NCBI RefSeq assembly: GCF_900114215.1
Contig: NZ_FOSG01000015.1
Location: forward strand, 95,919 to 159,918
Origin: Streptomyces mangrovi
GTDB taxonomy: Bacteria > Actinomycetota > Actinomycetes > Streptomycetales > Streptomycetaceae
Direction of reading: 5' to 3'
Length of the DNA stretch: 64,000 nt
Below the pieces are notes generated by a model. The model did no database searches and was not told the DNA's origin. It saw nothing but the letters and a program-made list of their open reading frames with translations. A program made the position numbers and the translations under genes. Positions 28,442 through 38,024 of this stretch are shown piece after piece. Numbering within the stretch: the stretch's first letter is position 1; the number at the start of each line of letters is the position of its first letter.

Positions 28442-29614
28442 TTACTTCGCGGCCAGCTCGGCGGCACGCTCGGCCGCGCCGTCCATGGTGTCCACCTGCT
28501 GCACCAGCGGGTGGTCGGCGTCGTTCAGGATCTTGCGGCCCAGCTCCGCGTTGTTGCCGTCGAGGCGCACCACCAGCGGCTTGGAGACGTCCTCGCCCTT
28601 GGACTTCAGCAGCTCCAGGGCCTGCACGATGCCGTTGGCGACGGCGTCGCAGGCGGTGATGCCGCCGAAGACGTTGACGAAGACGGACTTGACGTCCGGG
28701 TCGCCGAGGATGATCTCCAGGCCGTTGGCCATGACCTCGGCGGAGGCGCCGCCGCCGATGTCGAGGAAGTTGGCGGGCTTGACGCCGCCGTGGTTCTCAC
28801 CGGCGTAGGCCACGACGTCCAGGGTGCTCATGACCAGGCCCGCGCCGTTGCCGATGATGCCGACCTGGCCGTCGAGCTTGACGTAGTTCAGGCCCTTGGC
28901 CTTGGCGGCGGCCTCCAGCGGGTTGGCCGCGGCCTTGTCCTCCAGGGCGGCGTGGTCCGGCTGGCGGAACTCGGCGTTGGCGTCCAGGGACACCTTGCCG
29001 TCCAGCGCGATGATCCGACCGTCGCCGGTCTTGACCAGCGGGTTCACCTCGACGAGGAGGGCGTCCTCCTTGACGAAGACGGTCCACAGCTTCTGCACGG
29101 CGTCGACGATTCCGTCGGCGACGTCGGCCGGGAACTTCGCGGCCTCGACGATCTCGCGGGCCTTGGCCTCGGTGACGCCCTCGACGGCGTCCACCGGGAT
29201 CTTGGCCAGGGCCTCGGGCTTGGTGGCCGCGACCTCCTCGATGTCCATGCCGCCCTCGACGGACGCCATCGCGAGGAAGGTGCGGTTGGCGCGGTCCAGC
29301 AGGAAGGAGACGTAGTACTCCTCCGCGATGTCCGCGGTCTGGGCCAGCATCACCTTGTGGACGGTGTGGCCCTTGATGTCCATGCCCAGGATCTGGCCGG
29401 CCTTCTCGACGGCGTCGTCCGGGTCGGAGGCCAGCTTCACACCGCCGGCCTTGCCCCGGCCACCGGTCTTGACCTGCGCCTTGACGACCGCGCGACCGCC
29501 GAGTCGCTCGGTCGCCTCGCGCGCCGCCTCGGGCGTGTCGATGACTTCACCGGCCAGCACCGGTACGTCATGCTTGGCGAAGAGATCCCTCGCCTGGTAC
29601 TCGAACAGGTCCAC
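28442..29614 (-). CDS. sucC: succinyl-CoA synthetase beta subunit
   Basis: 390 residues with an N-terminal ATP-grasp fold (MDLFEYQARDLFAKHDVPV, VKAQVKTGGRGKAGGVKLA) and C-terminal CoA-ligase domain (FLDIGGGASAEVMANGL, VNVFGGITACDAVANGI). It binds the nucleotide and supplies the succinate site to the SucCD complex. First gene of the operon; the ATG at 29614 follows a short leader. The 434-bp upstream region contains a GTGAC-N4-GTCAC palindrome at 29763-29776. Confidence 0.98.
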   Translation of the reverse strand: MDLFEYQARDLFAKHDVPVLAGEVIDTPEAAREATERLGGRAVVKAQVKTGGRGKAGGVKLASDPDDAVEKAGQILGMDIKGHTVHKVMLAQTADIAEEYYVSFLLDRANRTFLAMASVEGGMDIEEVAATKPEALAKIPVDAVEGVTEAKAREIVEAAKFPADVADGIVDAVQKLWTVFVKEDALLVEVNPLVKTGDGRIIALDGKVSLDANAEFRQPDHAALEDKAAANPLEAAAKAKGLNYVKLDGQVGIIGNGAGLVMSTLDVVAYAGENHGGVKPANFLDIGGGASAEVMANGLEIILGDPDVKSVFVNVFGGITACDAVANGIVQALELLKSKGEDVSKPLVVRLDGNNAELGRKILNDADHPLVQQVDTMDGAAERAAELAAK

Positions 29615-30048
29615 GCGCGTCCGTCCCTAGTTGTGGTGTCGCGGTTCGTTGTCAGCGTGGGCGTGCCGCGTGGCCGCGGCGTCTGCGGAGCGCGCGGCAT
29701 GTCCGCCTTGCAGGTTAGCCCCGTCGGTGTGCCCGGCATAAATCGCAGCTCACACCCGTGCGGTGACAACCGTCACAGACACCGCCCTCCCGACCTGGGT
29801 GGGAGGCGCCGCGGCAGGGCGGGATCCGGCCGGCCGCCGGGGCCGTCCGGGGGGCCGGAGCGGGCGCCGGTCCCCGGACGGGTTTCCGGCCGGATCCCCG
29901 GGCCGGGCGACCCTGCCGTCCGGCGTGACGACCACCCGGCCGGCCTCCCCGCGGACGGCGGACGGCGGACGGCGGACGGCGCGCGACGGACGGCGCGCGA
30001 CGGGCGATGACGGCGCGGGCGCGGCGCACCGGTGCGGCCCACGCCCGG
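29615..30048. other. 434-bp intergenic region with palindrome and short tandem repeats
   Basis: No supported gene. Contents: GTGAC-AACC-GTCAC palindrome (29763-29776) about 150 bp upstream of sucC; four tandem GCGGACG units (29951-29978); and two 14-bp units built on GCGCGCGACGG (29979-29992 and 29993-30006). An ORF crossing these repeats is low-complexity Arg/Gly and not credible. Confidence 0.6.
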
Positions 30049-31275
30049 TCACTCCCCGGGGATCGGCAGGGGGCGCCTCTCGATCGCCGCCGCCATCACC
30101 TCCGGGAAGTGGTCGGGGGTGCAGGCGAAGGCGGGCACGCCGAGTGCGGCCAGTGCCGCGGCGTGCTCCCGGTCGTAGGCGGGGGCGCCCTCGTCCGAGA
30201 GCGCCAGGATCGCCACGAACTCCACGCCCGCGCTCCTCATCGCGGCGACGCGCTTGAGCATCTCGCCGCGGATGCCGCCTTCGTGGAGGTCGCTGACGAG
30301 GACGAGGACCGTCTCGGCGGGCCGGGTGATGCGCGACTGGCAGTAGGCCAGCGCGCGGTTGATGTCGGTGCCGCCGCCGAGCCTGGTCCCGAACAGGACG
30401 TCGACGGGGTCGTCGAGCAGGTCGGTGAGGTCCACGACGGAGGTGTCGAAGACGACCAGCCGGGTGGAGACCGACCGCATCGAGGCGAGCACGGCCCCGA
30501 AGACGGAGGCGTAAACGACCGAGGCGGCCATCGAGCCGGACTGGTCGACGCACAGGACGACGTCCTTGCGCGCCGCCCGGGAGGCGCGGCCGTGGCCGAC
30601 CAGCCGTTCGGGCACGACCGTGCGGTACTCGGGCAGGTAGTTCCCCAGGTTGGCCCGGAGGGTGCGGTTCCAGTCGATGTCCCGGTGGCGGGGGCGGCGT
30701 ATCTTCGCCGACCGGTCCAGGGCACCCGTCAGCGCCGCCCTGGTGCGGGCCGCGAGTCGGCGCTCCAGTTCCCCGACGACCTTGCGGACGACCGCGCGTG
30801 CGGCCTCCCGGCTCGCCTCGGGCATCGCCCTGCCCAGGGAGAGCAGGGTGCCGGCGAGGTGGACGTCCGCCTCGACGGCCTCCAGCAGCTCCGGTTCCGT
30901 CAGCAGGGCGGACAGGCCGAGCCGGTCGATGGCGTCCCGCTGCATCACCTGGACGACGGAGGCCGGGAAGCAGTCGCGGACGTCGCCCAGCCAGCGGGCC
31001 ACGCCCGGCGCCGAGGCGCCCAGCCCGGCGGACCGCGGCCCCGGCCGGACGCCGGCGCCCTCCTCGTCCCCGTAGAGGGCGGCGAGAGTGCGGTCCATGG
31101 CCGCGTCCCGGCCGGTCAGGGCTTCTCCGGTGCCGTCGGCGTCCCGGCCGCCGCCAAGGACCAGCCGCCAGCGCCGCAGCCGCTCGCCGGCGTCCCGCCC
31201 GTCCGTGCCCGTGGCCGTGGCCGTGGTACCGGTGGTGCTCCCCGCCGTATCCGCCGCCGTGTCCGGTTCGTTCAC
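30049..31275 (-). CDS. VWA-domain protein of a MoxR/VWA system
   Basis: 408 residues. A C-terminal von Willebrand factor A domain (residues about 220-390) has an intact metal-ion site: DQSGSMAAS (D-x-S-x-S), the Thr in GGGTDINRAL and the Asp in VLVSDLHEGG. The N-terminal half is helical with MRxxI-type segments. VWA proteins paired with MoxR ATPases act as substrate adaptors or metal-insertion chaperones. GTG 31275 overlaps the DUF5682 stop (GTGA), so the three genes 34855-30049 form one coupled operon with the order MoxR, DUF5682, VWA. Confidence 0.88.
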   Translation of the reverse strand: MNEPDTAADTAGSTTGTTATATGTDGRDAGERLRRWRLVLGGGRDADGTGEALTGRDAAMDRTLAALYGDEEGAGVRPGPRSAGLGASAPGVARWLGDVRDCFPASVVQVMQRDAIDRLGLSALLTEPELLEAVEADVHLAGTLLSLGRAMPEASREAARAVVRKVVGELERRLAARTRAALTGALDRSAKIRRPRHRDIDWNRTLRANLGNYLPEYRTVVPERLVGHGRASRAARKDVVLCVDQSGSMAASVVYASVFGAVLASMRSVSTRLVVFDTSVVDLTDLLDDPVDVLFGTRLGGGTDINRALAYCQSRITRPAETVLVLVSDLHEGGIRGEMLKRVAAMRSAGVEFVAILALSDEGAPAYDREHAAALAALGVPAFACTPDHFPEVMAAAIERRPLPIPGE

Positions 31276-33761
31276 CGTGCGGTCACCTCCTCTCCCTCCG
31301 CGCCGCCCCGCGCGGCGCCCTCCTCCGCGCGTTCCCCCAACAGCAGCCGCAGGGTGGGCAGTACGGCACCGGCGCGCTCCGGATCCGGCCCCTCCCCGAA
31401 ACCGGGGACGGTCTCCCGGGCCGCCGCCGCGCCGCCCGGCGCCCGCGTACCGCGCCGGACCAGTTCGCCGACGGTGCGCCGCACCCCCGGCTCGTACGCG
31501 GCGAACGTCCGCCGCAGCAGCGGCAGTACGGCGGTGAACGCCTCCCCGGACATCCCCGTGAGCCAGTCGTCCACCAGGGCCAGCAGCCGCTCGTCGTGGA
31601 CGAGCAGCATCCCGCCGTCCGCCAGGAACCCCTCGATCCACCCCGCCGCGTCCGTCGGCGGGGCCCCCGGGGAGAGCGCCGGGCCCATCAGCCCGGCCGC
31701 CTCCTCCCCGGAGAGCCGCCCGTCGTCCAGCAGCAGCCGGACGCAGCGGCCCCGGAGCAGCCCGGGGACCGCGGGGGCGCGGTCGCGCCCGGCGAGGCTG
31801 CGCAGCACCGACCACCAGCGCGTGAGCAGGTCCTCCCCCGCCAGCAGGACGACCGCCCGGTGGGCGGCGTCCACATGGCCGCGCATCTCGGCCGCGGCGG
31901 CGGCGCCGAGGCCGGCGCAGGCGGGCGGCAGTCCGACGCACACCCGCTCGGCGATCCCCTCGGCGACCTCGCGCAGCGCGGCGGCGTCCGTGCCGCGCAC
32001 GTCGCCGTAGCGCACGGAGCGCACCAGCGCGGGCAGGGCCCGGGCCAGGTGGCCGACGTCGGTGTCCAGGGCCGCGCGGTCGGCGAGGGCGCGCATCACC
32101 GCGGGCAGGGCCTCGCCGAGCCCGGCGAGCAGGCAGCGTTCGGCCAGTTCGGTGGTCTCGGCCAGCGAGGCGGCGTCGCGGGCCAGCGCCTCGGCCCTGG
32201 CGCCGGCCGCGGCGGCCACGGTGGTGCCCCACACCCCGGCCTCGGCGATCCGCACCGACAGCTCCGGCCGCCAGCGCAGCCGCCAGGTCTCGCGGAAGGT
32301 GCCCGTGCCGCCGGCGCGGCCGTGCACCGGCTCGCCCCAGTCGACGCCGAGCAGCCGCAGCCGGTGCAGCAGCCTGCTGCGCGCCGCGGCGTTCTCCTCC
32401 CGCAGATCGAGGTCGAGTTCACGCTCGCGCGCCTCGGGCCTGAGGCGCAGCGATCTCTGCAGGCGGGCGAGGTCGCGCTGGAGCGGAACGGCGGGGGCGT
32501 CCGGCGGCACCGTGCCGAGCGCGTCCCCGACGACCAGCCGGTCGTGGACGAGGGCGAGCGGCATGTCCGAGCCCTCGCACAGCACGGCCCGCACCGCGTC
32601 GAGCGTCTCGGCGAGCCCCGGCAGGGGGCGCCCGCGCAGGGCCGCCAGGGCGTCGGCGAGCCGTACCGCCTCGATGACGTGCGCCGGGGACACCGAGGAC
32701 ACCGAGGGTGGCGAGGACGGCGAAGCCCCGGTACGGCCCTCCTCGCGCAGCAGCCGGGCGGCCTCGGCCATCCACCGCTCGACGGGCCGGTCGGGTGCGT
32801 CGAACAGATGGCCGTACCAGCCGGGCGAGGTGATCCCGGCGCCGTAGCCGCTGCGCCGGGCCAGCCGCTCGTTGGTCCACGGCACCCAGGTGATCTCCGT
32901 CCTCACCTTCGGCAGGCCCTTCAACAGCCGCCGGTCGGCGGCGGCGGTCGCCCCCGCGGCGAGGGCCGGTACGTGCCAGGCGCCGCAGACCACGGCGACC
33001 CGGTCGTCGCCGAACCGACCGCACGCCTCCCGCAGCCGCAGCCGCATATGGGCCTCGCGCACCGCGTCGCGCCGCCGGCCCGCGCCTCCTTCGGAGGAGG
33101 CGCCCGCGGGAGTGCCGGATGCTCCCTCGTGCGCCTCGCGCAGGGCGGTCATGGCGTCGGCGAGGGCGGTGAAGGGCGCGTACGGGTCGGCGGGGCGGGC
33201 TCCGGCGGGGCCGGCCGGCGGTACGCCGCGGTGCTCGACGACGTCCTCCCACCAGCGTTCGGGATCGTCGTGGCCGGCCGTCTCCGCGAGCACCCGCAGC
33301 GGGTCGAGGCGCAGCTCCCCGGCCGGCCCCTCCTCCTTCTCCTCCCCGCCCTCGTCCCCCAGGGCCAGGGTGCGGGCCGCGGGCAGGTCGAAGAACCGCA
33401 CCGGCACCCCGTGCTCCAGCGCCCAGCGGACGGCGACCCACTCCGGGGAGAATCCGGCCAGCGGCCAGAACGCGGCGCGGCCCGGGTCGTCCGCCGCATG
33501 GGCCAGCAGTGCGACCGGCGGGCGCATCTCCTTGTGCGCCGCGAGCCCCACCACCGCGTCGGCCTCCGGCGGCCCCTCCACCAGCAGCACCGCCGGCCGG
33601 TGGGCGTCCAGCGCCGCCAGGACGGCCCGCGCCGAGCCGGGACCGTGGTGGCGTACGCCCAGCAGCAGCGGCCCCGGCGGCGGCGCGGCACCCGCCGCAC
33701 CCGGGGCACCCGCGACGCCGCCCGCCGCGGCGACCGCCGCCCCCGTCCCGGGCACGCTCAT
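31272..33761 (-). CDS. DUF5682 protein of the MoxR/VWA operon
   Basis: 829 residues. The N-terminus has the family hallmark LLLGVRHHGPGSARAVLAAL, followed by VLLVEGPPEADAVV. The first 330 residues look like a TraB/ChaN-related enzyme-like fold (VVCGAWHVPAL near residue 265), and the second half is long and helical. No catalytic role has been established. It overlaps the MoxR stop by 4 nt (ATGA) and the VWA start by 4 nt, so the three products are made in fixed ratio and probably form a complex. Confidence 0.85.
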   Translation of the reverse strand: MSVPGTGAAVAAAGGVAGAPGAAGAAPPPGPLLLGVRHHGPGSARAVLAALDAHRPAVLLVEGPPEADAVVGLAAHKEMRPPVALLAHAADDPGRAAFWPLAGFSPEWVAVRWALEHGVPVRFFDLPAARTLALGDEGGEEKEEGPAGELRLDPLRVLAETAGHDDPERWWEDVVEHRGVPPAGPAGARPADPYAPFTALADAMTALREAHEGASGTPAGASSEGGAGRRRDAVREAHMRLRLREACGRFGDDRVAVVCGAWHVPALAAGATAAADRRLLKGLPKVRTEITWVPWTNERLARRSGYGAGITSPGWYGHLFDAPDRPVERWMAEAARLLREEGRTGASPSSPPSVSSVSPAHVIEAVRLADALAALRGRPLPGLAETLDAVRAVLCEGSDMPLALVHDRLVVGDALGTVPPDAPAVPLQRDLARLQRSLRLRPEARERELDLDLREENAAARSRLLHRLRLLGVDWGEPVHGRAGGTGTFRETWRLRWRPELSVRIAEAGVWGTTVAAAAGARAEALARDAASLAETTELAERCLLAGLGEALPAVMRALADRAALDTDVGHLARALPALVRSVRYGDVRGTDAAALREVAEGIAERVCVGLPPACAGLGAAAAAEMRGHVDAAHRAVVLLAGEDLLTRWWSVLRSLAGRDRAPAVPGLLRGRCVRLLLDDGRLSGEEAAGLMGPALSPGAPPTDAAGWIEGFLADGGMLLVHDERLLALVDDWLTGMSGEAFTAVLPLLRRTFAAYEPGVRRTVGELVRRGTRAPGGAAAARETVPGFGEGPDPERAGAVLPTLRLLLGERAEEGAARGGAEGEEVTAR

Positions 33762-34855
33762 GCGCCCGCCTCCCGGCAGGCCCGGTAGAAGTCCTTCCAG
33801 CCCTCCCTCTCCCGGACGACCGCCTCCAGGTACTCCCGCCACACCACCCGGTCGGCGGCCGGGTCGCGGACGACCGCGCCGAGGACGCCGGCGGCCACGT
33901 CGTCCGCGCGCAGCACCCCGTCGCCGAAGTGGGCGGCCAGGGCCAGTCCTCCGGTGACCACCGAGATGGCCTCGGCCGTCGACAGGGTGCCCGAGGGCGA
34001 CTTGACCCTGGTGCGGCCGTCGAGGGTGACGCCGTCGCGCAGCTCGCGGAAGACGGTGACCACCCGCCGGATCTCGTCGGCGCCGTCGGGGACGGCGGGC
34101 AGGTCCAGGGAGCGGCCGATCTGCTCCACGCGCCGGGCCACGATGTCCACCTCCTCCTCGGGTGTCCCGGGCAGCGGCAGGACGACGGTGTTGAAGCGGC
34201 GGCGCAGTGCGCTGGACAGCTCGTTGACGCCCCTGTCGCGGTCGTTGGCCGTGGCGATCAGGTTGAAGCCGCGGACGGCCTGGACCTCCTCGCCCAGCTC
34301 CGGTATCGGCAGCGTCTTCTCCGACAGGATCGTGATCAGGGTGTCCTGCACATCGGCCGGCATACGGGTCAGCTCCTCGACCCGCGCGACCGCGCCGCCG
34401 GACATGGCCCGCATGACGGGGCTGGGCACCAGGGCCTCGCGGCTGGGCCCCTCGGCCAGCAGCCGCGCGTAGTTCCAGCCGTAGCGGACCGCCTCCTCGG
34501 CGGTGCCCGCCGTGCCCTGGACCAGCAGCGTGGAGTCGCCGCTGACGGCCGCCGCCAGATGCTCCGACACCCAGGTCTTGGCGGTGCCGGGCACCCCGAG
34601 CAGCAGCAGGGCCCGGTCGGTGGCCAGCGTGGCGACGGCCACCTCGACGATCCGGCGCGGGCCGACGTACTTGGGGCTGATGACCGTGCCGTCCGGCAGG
34701 GTGCCGCCGAGCAGGTAGGTGGCGACGGCCCACGGCGACAGCCTCCACCGCTGCGGGCGCGGCCGGTCGTCCGCCGCGGCCAGGGCGCCCAGCTCCTCGG
34801 CGAAGGCCTCCTCGGCGTGGGGCCGCAGAGCGGCCGGTGCGCTGGTGGCGGTCAC
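33758..34855 (-). CDS. MoxR-type AAA ATPase
   Basis: 365 residues. Walker A-like GVPGTAKTWVSEHL (Ala in the GxxxxAK[ST] variant) near residue 95, sensor and Walker B region VARVEELTRMPADVQDTLI, the sensor-1 Asn in NLIATANDRDRGVNELSSALRRRF with an arginine finger, and a C-terminal lid helical region. MoxR ATPases remodel proteins together with VWA partners. GTG 34855 was chosen because GAGGGGG lies 5 nt upstream; an in-frame ATG at 34870 is an alternative. First gene of the leftward operon, divergent from the SWIM-less protein at 35230. Confidence 0.9.
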   Translation of the reverse strand: MTATSAPAALRPHAEEAFAEELGALAAADDRPRPQRWRLSPWAVATYLLGGTLPDGTVISPKYVGPRRIVEVAVATLATDRALLLLGVPGTAKTWVSEHLAAAVSGDSTLLVQGTAGTAEEAVRYGWNYARLLAEGPSREALVPSPVMRAMSGGAVARVEELTRMPADVQDTLITILSEKTLPIPELGEEVQAVRGFNLIATANDRDRGVNELSSALRRRFNTVVLPLPGTPEEEVDIVARRVEQIGRSLDLPAVPDGADEIRRVVTVFRELRDGVTLDGRTRVKSPSGTLSTAEAISVVTGGLALAAHFGDGVLRADDVAAGVLGAVVRDPAADRVVWREYLEAVVREREGWKDFYRACREAGA

Positions 34856-35229
34856 GTTTCCCCCTCGCATGCGGCTTTCGCGTGTCGGTCCCACGATGCA
34901 CGGCCCCACTGACAATCCCCCGCGGCGATCACGCGGTCACCCTCCCCGTCCGACCCGTCCGACCCGTCCGGTCTGCCCGGCCGCCCCGGTCACCGTGCGG
35001 AGACATCGGAAACGGTGGGGATCGGTCGAAGGCGGTCGAAGGTGATCGGAGGCTGTCACGGACGGTCGGATACGGCCGGAGATGCTCGGAGACGGATTGT
35101 CAGTGGCTGCTCGTACGGTCGTCCACATGGTTCACCGCACAGAGAGCGAGCTTGTGTTTCCGGTCGGTGAGAGCTGCGGCGTCGGTGGCGACGACAATCA
35201 CGCGTCCGTACGGGGAGAGCGAGGGGCAC
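34856..35229. other. 374-bp divergent promoter region with short direct repeats
   Basis: No gene. It contains tandem GACCCGTCC-like copies (about 34957-34975) and a series of GGTCGAAGG/GGTCGGA-like copies (about 35025-35090). No Cys/His pattern (C-x-C, C-x-H) of a SWIM finger is encoded in any frame upstream of the start at 35230, which matters for the interpretation of that gene. Confidence 0.55.
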
Positions 35230-36426
35230 ATGAGCACAGGGGGATCGCGGCGGCCTGCGGAGCGGCGTCAGGCGCCGGCGCCTGACGCCGCTCCCACGGG
35301 AGAGGGGGACGGCCGGCCGTGTGCCGGAGGGACCGCGGAAGCCGGGGGAGGAGGGGAGGCCGCCGCCCGCGCCGGGGAGCGGGCGGCGGCCTCCGCCGGC
35401 CCCGAGGCGGCGCGGCGGCGGGCCGGGCGGCGGGCCGAACGGATCTCGGCGGGCGCCACCGAGCTGGAGCACCGGCTGGCGGACCTGCTGCGCGGCGGTC
35501 TGGCGGACATGGAGCGACCGGCGGGGGAGGCGGGCCGCGGCGTGTGGGAGGAGACGGCCGCCCGCATGGTGGACGCCCAGGCGCCCGGCCTGGCCGCCCG
35601 GGTCCGGGAGCTGGGGGCCGTCCCCGGCTCCGGCCCCGGCTGGCCGTCCCGGCTGCTGGAGGAGTGCGCCCTGCTGCACCTGCTGGACCAGGGGTTCTTG
35701 AACATCGGCGGGCTGCCGGAGCCGCTGGCCGCGACCGTGCGGTCCCGGGTGGGGATCACCACCCGGGCGGCCGAGGTGCTGGCCGGCCGCGACGCGGTGG
35801 TGCGCGACCACTGGCTGGTGCTGGGCCGGCACGACACCGAGGAGGGAAGGGTCGTGGCACGCCGGGTCTGGCTGCACGGGCGGCGGACCGGGCACACGGC
35901 TCTGGTGCTGTCGTTCGCCGCCGGCCGGCTGCCGGAACCGCCCCTGGCGGTGGGGGTCTCGGTTGACGCCGACCTCGCCTACTACCCCGGCGCCCCGGCA
36001 CTGCGCGCCGCTCTCGGCGAGCGGCACTCGGAGCCCGGGCCGGGCGGGCGGCCGCCGGGGGCCGGTGTGCACGACGCGCTGGCCTCCTACGGCGCCGCGC
36101 TGTGCGGCGACCCGTGGCTGGAGGGCCTGCCGGTGGTCCTGGCCGGCGTGGTGCCCGTGCCGGTCGGGGACGGCTGGCAGCTGGCCGACGAGGGCGGCTC
36201 CGCGCTGCCGGTGGCGAGGACGGCGGGGGTGCGCTCCCGGATGTGGCGGCTCGCCGCCGTCTCGGGCGGCGAGCCGGTCACGGTGTTCGGCGAGTGCGGC
36301 CACCGGGGTTTCACCCCGTACACCGTCTGGCCGGGCCCGGAGGCGGTGCCGGGAGCGGGGCCGGGGTCGGAGCCGGCCGCGGCCGTGCCGCTCACCTCGC
36401 CGGACGTGCCGGGCGGTGCGGGGTGA
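35230..36426 (+). CDS. SWIM-family-like protein lacking the SWIM zinc finger
   Basis: 398 residues. From about residue 55 on (EAARRRAGRRAERISAGATELEHRLADLLRGG region, WEETAARMVDAQAPGLAARVREL, LLEECALLHLLDQG, LVLGRHDTEEGRV, VTVFGECGHRGFTPYT) it follows the C-terminal part of Streptomyces SWIM zinc-finger proteins encoded beside MoxR/DUF5682/VWA operons. The CxC...CxH SWIM domain that normally precedes this part is absent, replaced by about 50 Gly/Ala/Glu-rich residues. ATG 35230 has GAGGGG upstream. The domain comparison is from memory of the family. The stop overlaps the next gene (GTGA). Confidence 0.65.
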   Translation: MSTGGSRRPAERRQAPAPDAAPTGEGDGRPCAGGTAEAGGGGEAAARAGERAAASAGPEAARRRAGRRAERISAGATELEHRLADLLRGGLADMERPAGEAGRGVWEETAARMVDAQAPGLAARVRELGAVPGSGPGWPSRLLEECALLHLLDQGFLNIGGLPEPLAATVRSRVGITTRAAEVLAGRDAVVRDHWLVLGRHDTEEGRVVARRVWLHGRRTGHTALVLSFAAGRLPEPPLAVGVSVDADLAYYPGAPALRAALGERHSEPGPGGRPPGAGVHDALASYGAALCGDPWLEGLPVVLAGVVPVPVGDGWQLADEGGSALPVARTAGVRSRMWRLAAVSGGEPVTVFGECGHRGFTPYTVWPGPEAVPGAGPGSEPAAAVPLTSPDVPGGAG

Positions 36427-38006
36427 GCTGGGGCGAACTGGTCGGCGCCGCACTGCTGGGCGCGGAGCGGCGCACACCGCCCGGCGGCTCGGTCGAGGCG
36501 CTGCTGGACGCCGCCGCGGTGGAGACGGTGCGGCGGCGGGCCGGGCTGCGGCCCGCCCCCGCCGCGCCCCGGCCGGAGCCGGCGCCGCCGGACCCGCGCC
36601 CGCCGCTGCCGCCGGCCGCCGCCCGGCGGCTGTCCCTGCTGCTCGCCGACCGCCCCGGCGCGGGTGGCGGACGCCGGGGCACCGCGCCCGACCTCGCCGA
36701 GCTGCTGCCGCAGTGGCTGGCCGCCGCGGGCGCCCACGGCTACCGCGCCCCGGCCGAGCAGCTGCCCGCCCTGCTGGACGCGGCCCGCGCGCGCACGGAC
36801 CTGCGCGCGGGCGCGCTCGCCCTGGGCGGACCGCGGGCCCTGTGGCTGGCGCGGCTCAACCCGGACTGGCGGTTCGCCCTGCGCGGCCGCTCCGGGCGCG
36901 GCCTCGGCCCGCCCGAGGACGGCGGCGCCGTGCGGCGGTTGTGGGAGGAGGGCCTGTTCGCCGAGCGGTCGGCACTGCTGCTGTCCCTGCGGCGCCGTGA
37001 TCCGGCGGCGGCCCGTGAGCTGCTGGCCGGCACCTGGGCCGCGGAGCGGGCCGAGGACCGGCTGATGTTCCTGGACTCGCTGCGCGAGGGCCTGTCGCCG
37101 GGGGACGAGGAGTTCCTGGAACGTGCGCTGGCGGACCGCAGCCGCAACGTCCGGGCCACCGCCGCCGAGCTGCTGTCGGCACTGCCCTCCTCCGCGCTCG
37201 CGGCGCGGATGGCGGCCCGGGCCCGCTCCTGCGTCGCGCTGGACCGCACCGGCCGTCCGGGCCGTCTGGTGGTCGAGGCGCCGTACGAGTGCGACCCGGG
37301 TATGCGGCGCGACGGCGTGGTGTCCGGGGCGCCGCCGGGCCGCGGCGAGCGGTCGTGGTGGCTGGTGCAGGTGGTGGAGGCCGCGCCGCTGGACACCTGG
37401 CCGGAGCATCTGGGCGGCCGTACGCCCGCCCGGATCACGGCGCTGCCGGTGGCCGACGACTGGGAGGCGGACCTGCACGCCGCCTGGGCGCGGGCCGCCG
37501 TACGCCAGCGGAACACCGTGTGGGCGCGGGCGCTGCTGCGCAAGCCGTCCGCCCCGATGGCGGCGGCCCCGGGCGACCCGGCGAAACTGCTGGCACTGCT
37601 GCCGCACCGGGAGCGGGCGCGGTGGGCGGCGGAGTTCATAGCCGCCCACGGCCTGTCCGAGGCGTTCCGGGTGCTGGGCGTCTGCGCGGTCCCCTGGGCC
37701 GGACCGCTGGGCCGGGCCGTGGTGGACGCGCTGGAGATCGCCCGGGACGCGGGCAGCTATCCATGGAGCTTCAGCGGAGTGCTGGGGCTGGCCGAACGCT
37801 GCCTGGACCCGGGCGAGGCCGACCGCCTCGCCCCGCTGGCCGCGGTCCCGGACGAGCCCGAGGACGGCTCACCGGGCGCGGGCGGCTACTGGGCGGAGGC
37901 GTTCCAGCGGCTGGTGGCCACGCTCCGCCTCCGCGCCACGATGCTCGCGGAGCTCGAGCCGCCGGGGCACGGCGACCCCGCGCCCCGGCCGAGCCGTGAC
38001 CGGTAG
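36423..38006 (+). CDS. DUF5691-like helical protein of the MoxR/VWA locus
   Basis: 527 residues. It starts MSWGELVGAALLGAERR, typical of DUF5691, with long HEAT-like helical repeats (ADRSRNVRATAAELLSALPSSALAARMAARA in the middle, then a domain with GVCAVPWAGPLGRAVVDALE). Probably a scaffold for the neighbouring ATPase system; no enzymatic motif is visible. GTG 36423 overlaps the upstream TGA, so it is translated together with the SWIM-less protein. The next gene converges 18 bp away. Confidence 0.75.
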   Translation: MSWGELVGAALLGAERRTPPGGSVEALLDAAAVETVRRRAGLRPAPAAPRPEPAPPDPRPPLPPAAARRLSLLLADRPGAGGGRRGTAPDLAELLPQWLAAAGAHGYRAPAEQLPALLDAARARTDLRAGALALGGPRALWLARLNPDWRFALRGRSGRGLGPPEDGGAVRRLWEEGLFAERSALLLSLRRRDPAAARELLAGTWAAERAEDRLMFLDSLREGLSPGDEEFLERALADRSRNVRATAAELLSALPSSALAARMAARARSCVALDRTGRPGRLVVEAPYECDPGMRRDGVVSGAPPGRGERSWWLVQVVEAAPLDTWPEHLGGRTPARITALPVADDWEADLHAAWARAAVRQRNTVWARALLRKPSAPMAAAPGDPAKLLALLPHRERARWAAEFIAAHGLSEAFRVLGVCAVPWAGPLGRAVVDALEIARDAGSYPWSFSGVLGLAERCLDPGEADRLAPLAAVPDEPEDGSPGAGGYWAEAFQRLVATLRLRATMLAELEPPGHGDPAPRPSRDR

Positions 38007-38024
38007 GCCGGGACCGGATCGAGG

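Noticed and set aside
29763..30257. 164-residue ORF ahead of the VWA gene on the plus strand
   Set aside because: Arg/Gly/Ala low complexity crossing short tandem repeats; no ribosome site or motif.
31272..34901. 1209-residue frame fusing DUF5682 with upstream sequence
   Set aside because: The upstream part is a shadow of the MoxR gene; the DUF5682 hallmark begins just after ATG 33761, which overlaps the MoxR stop.
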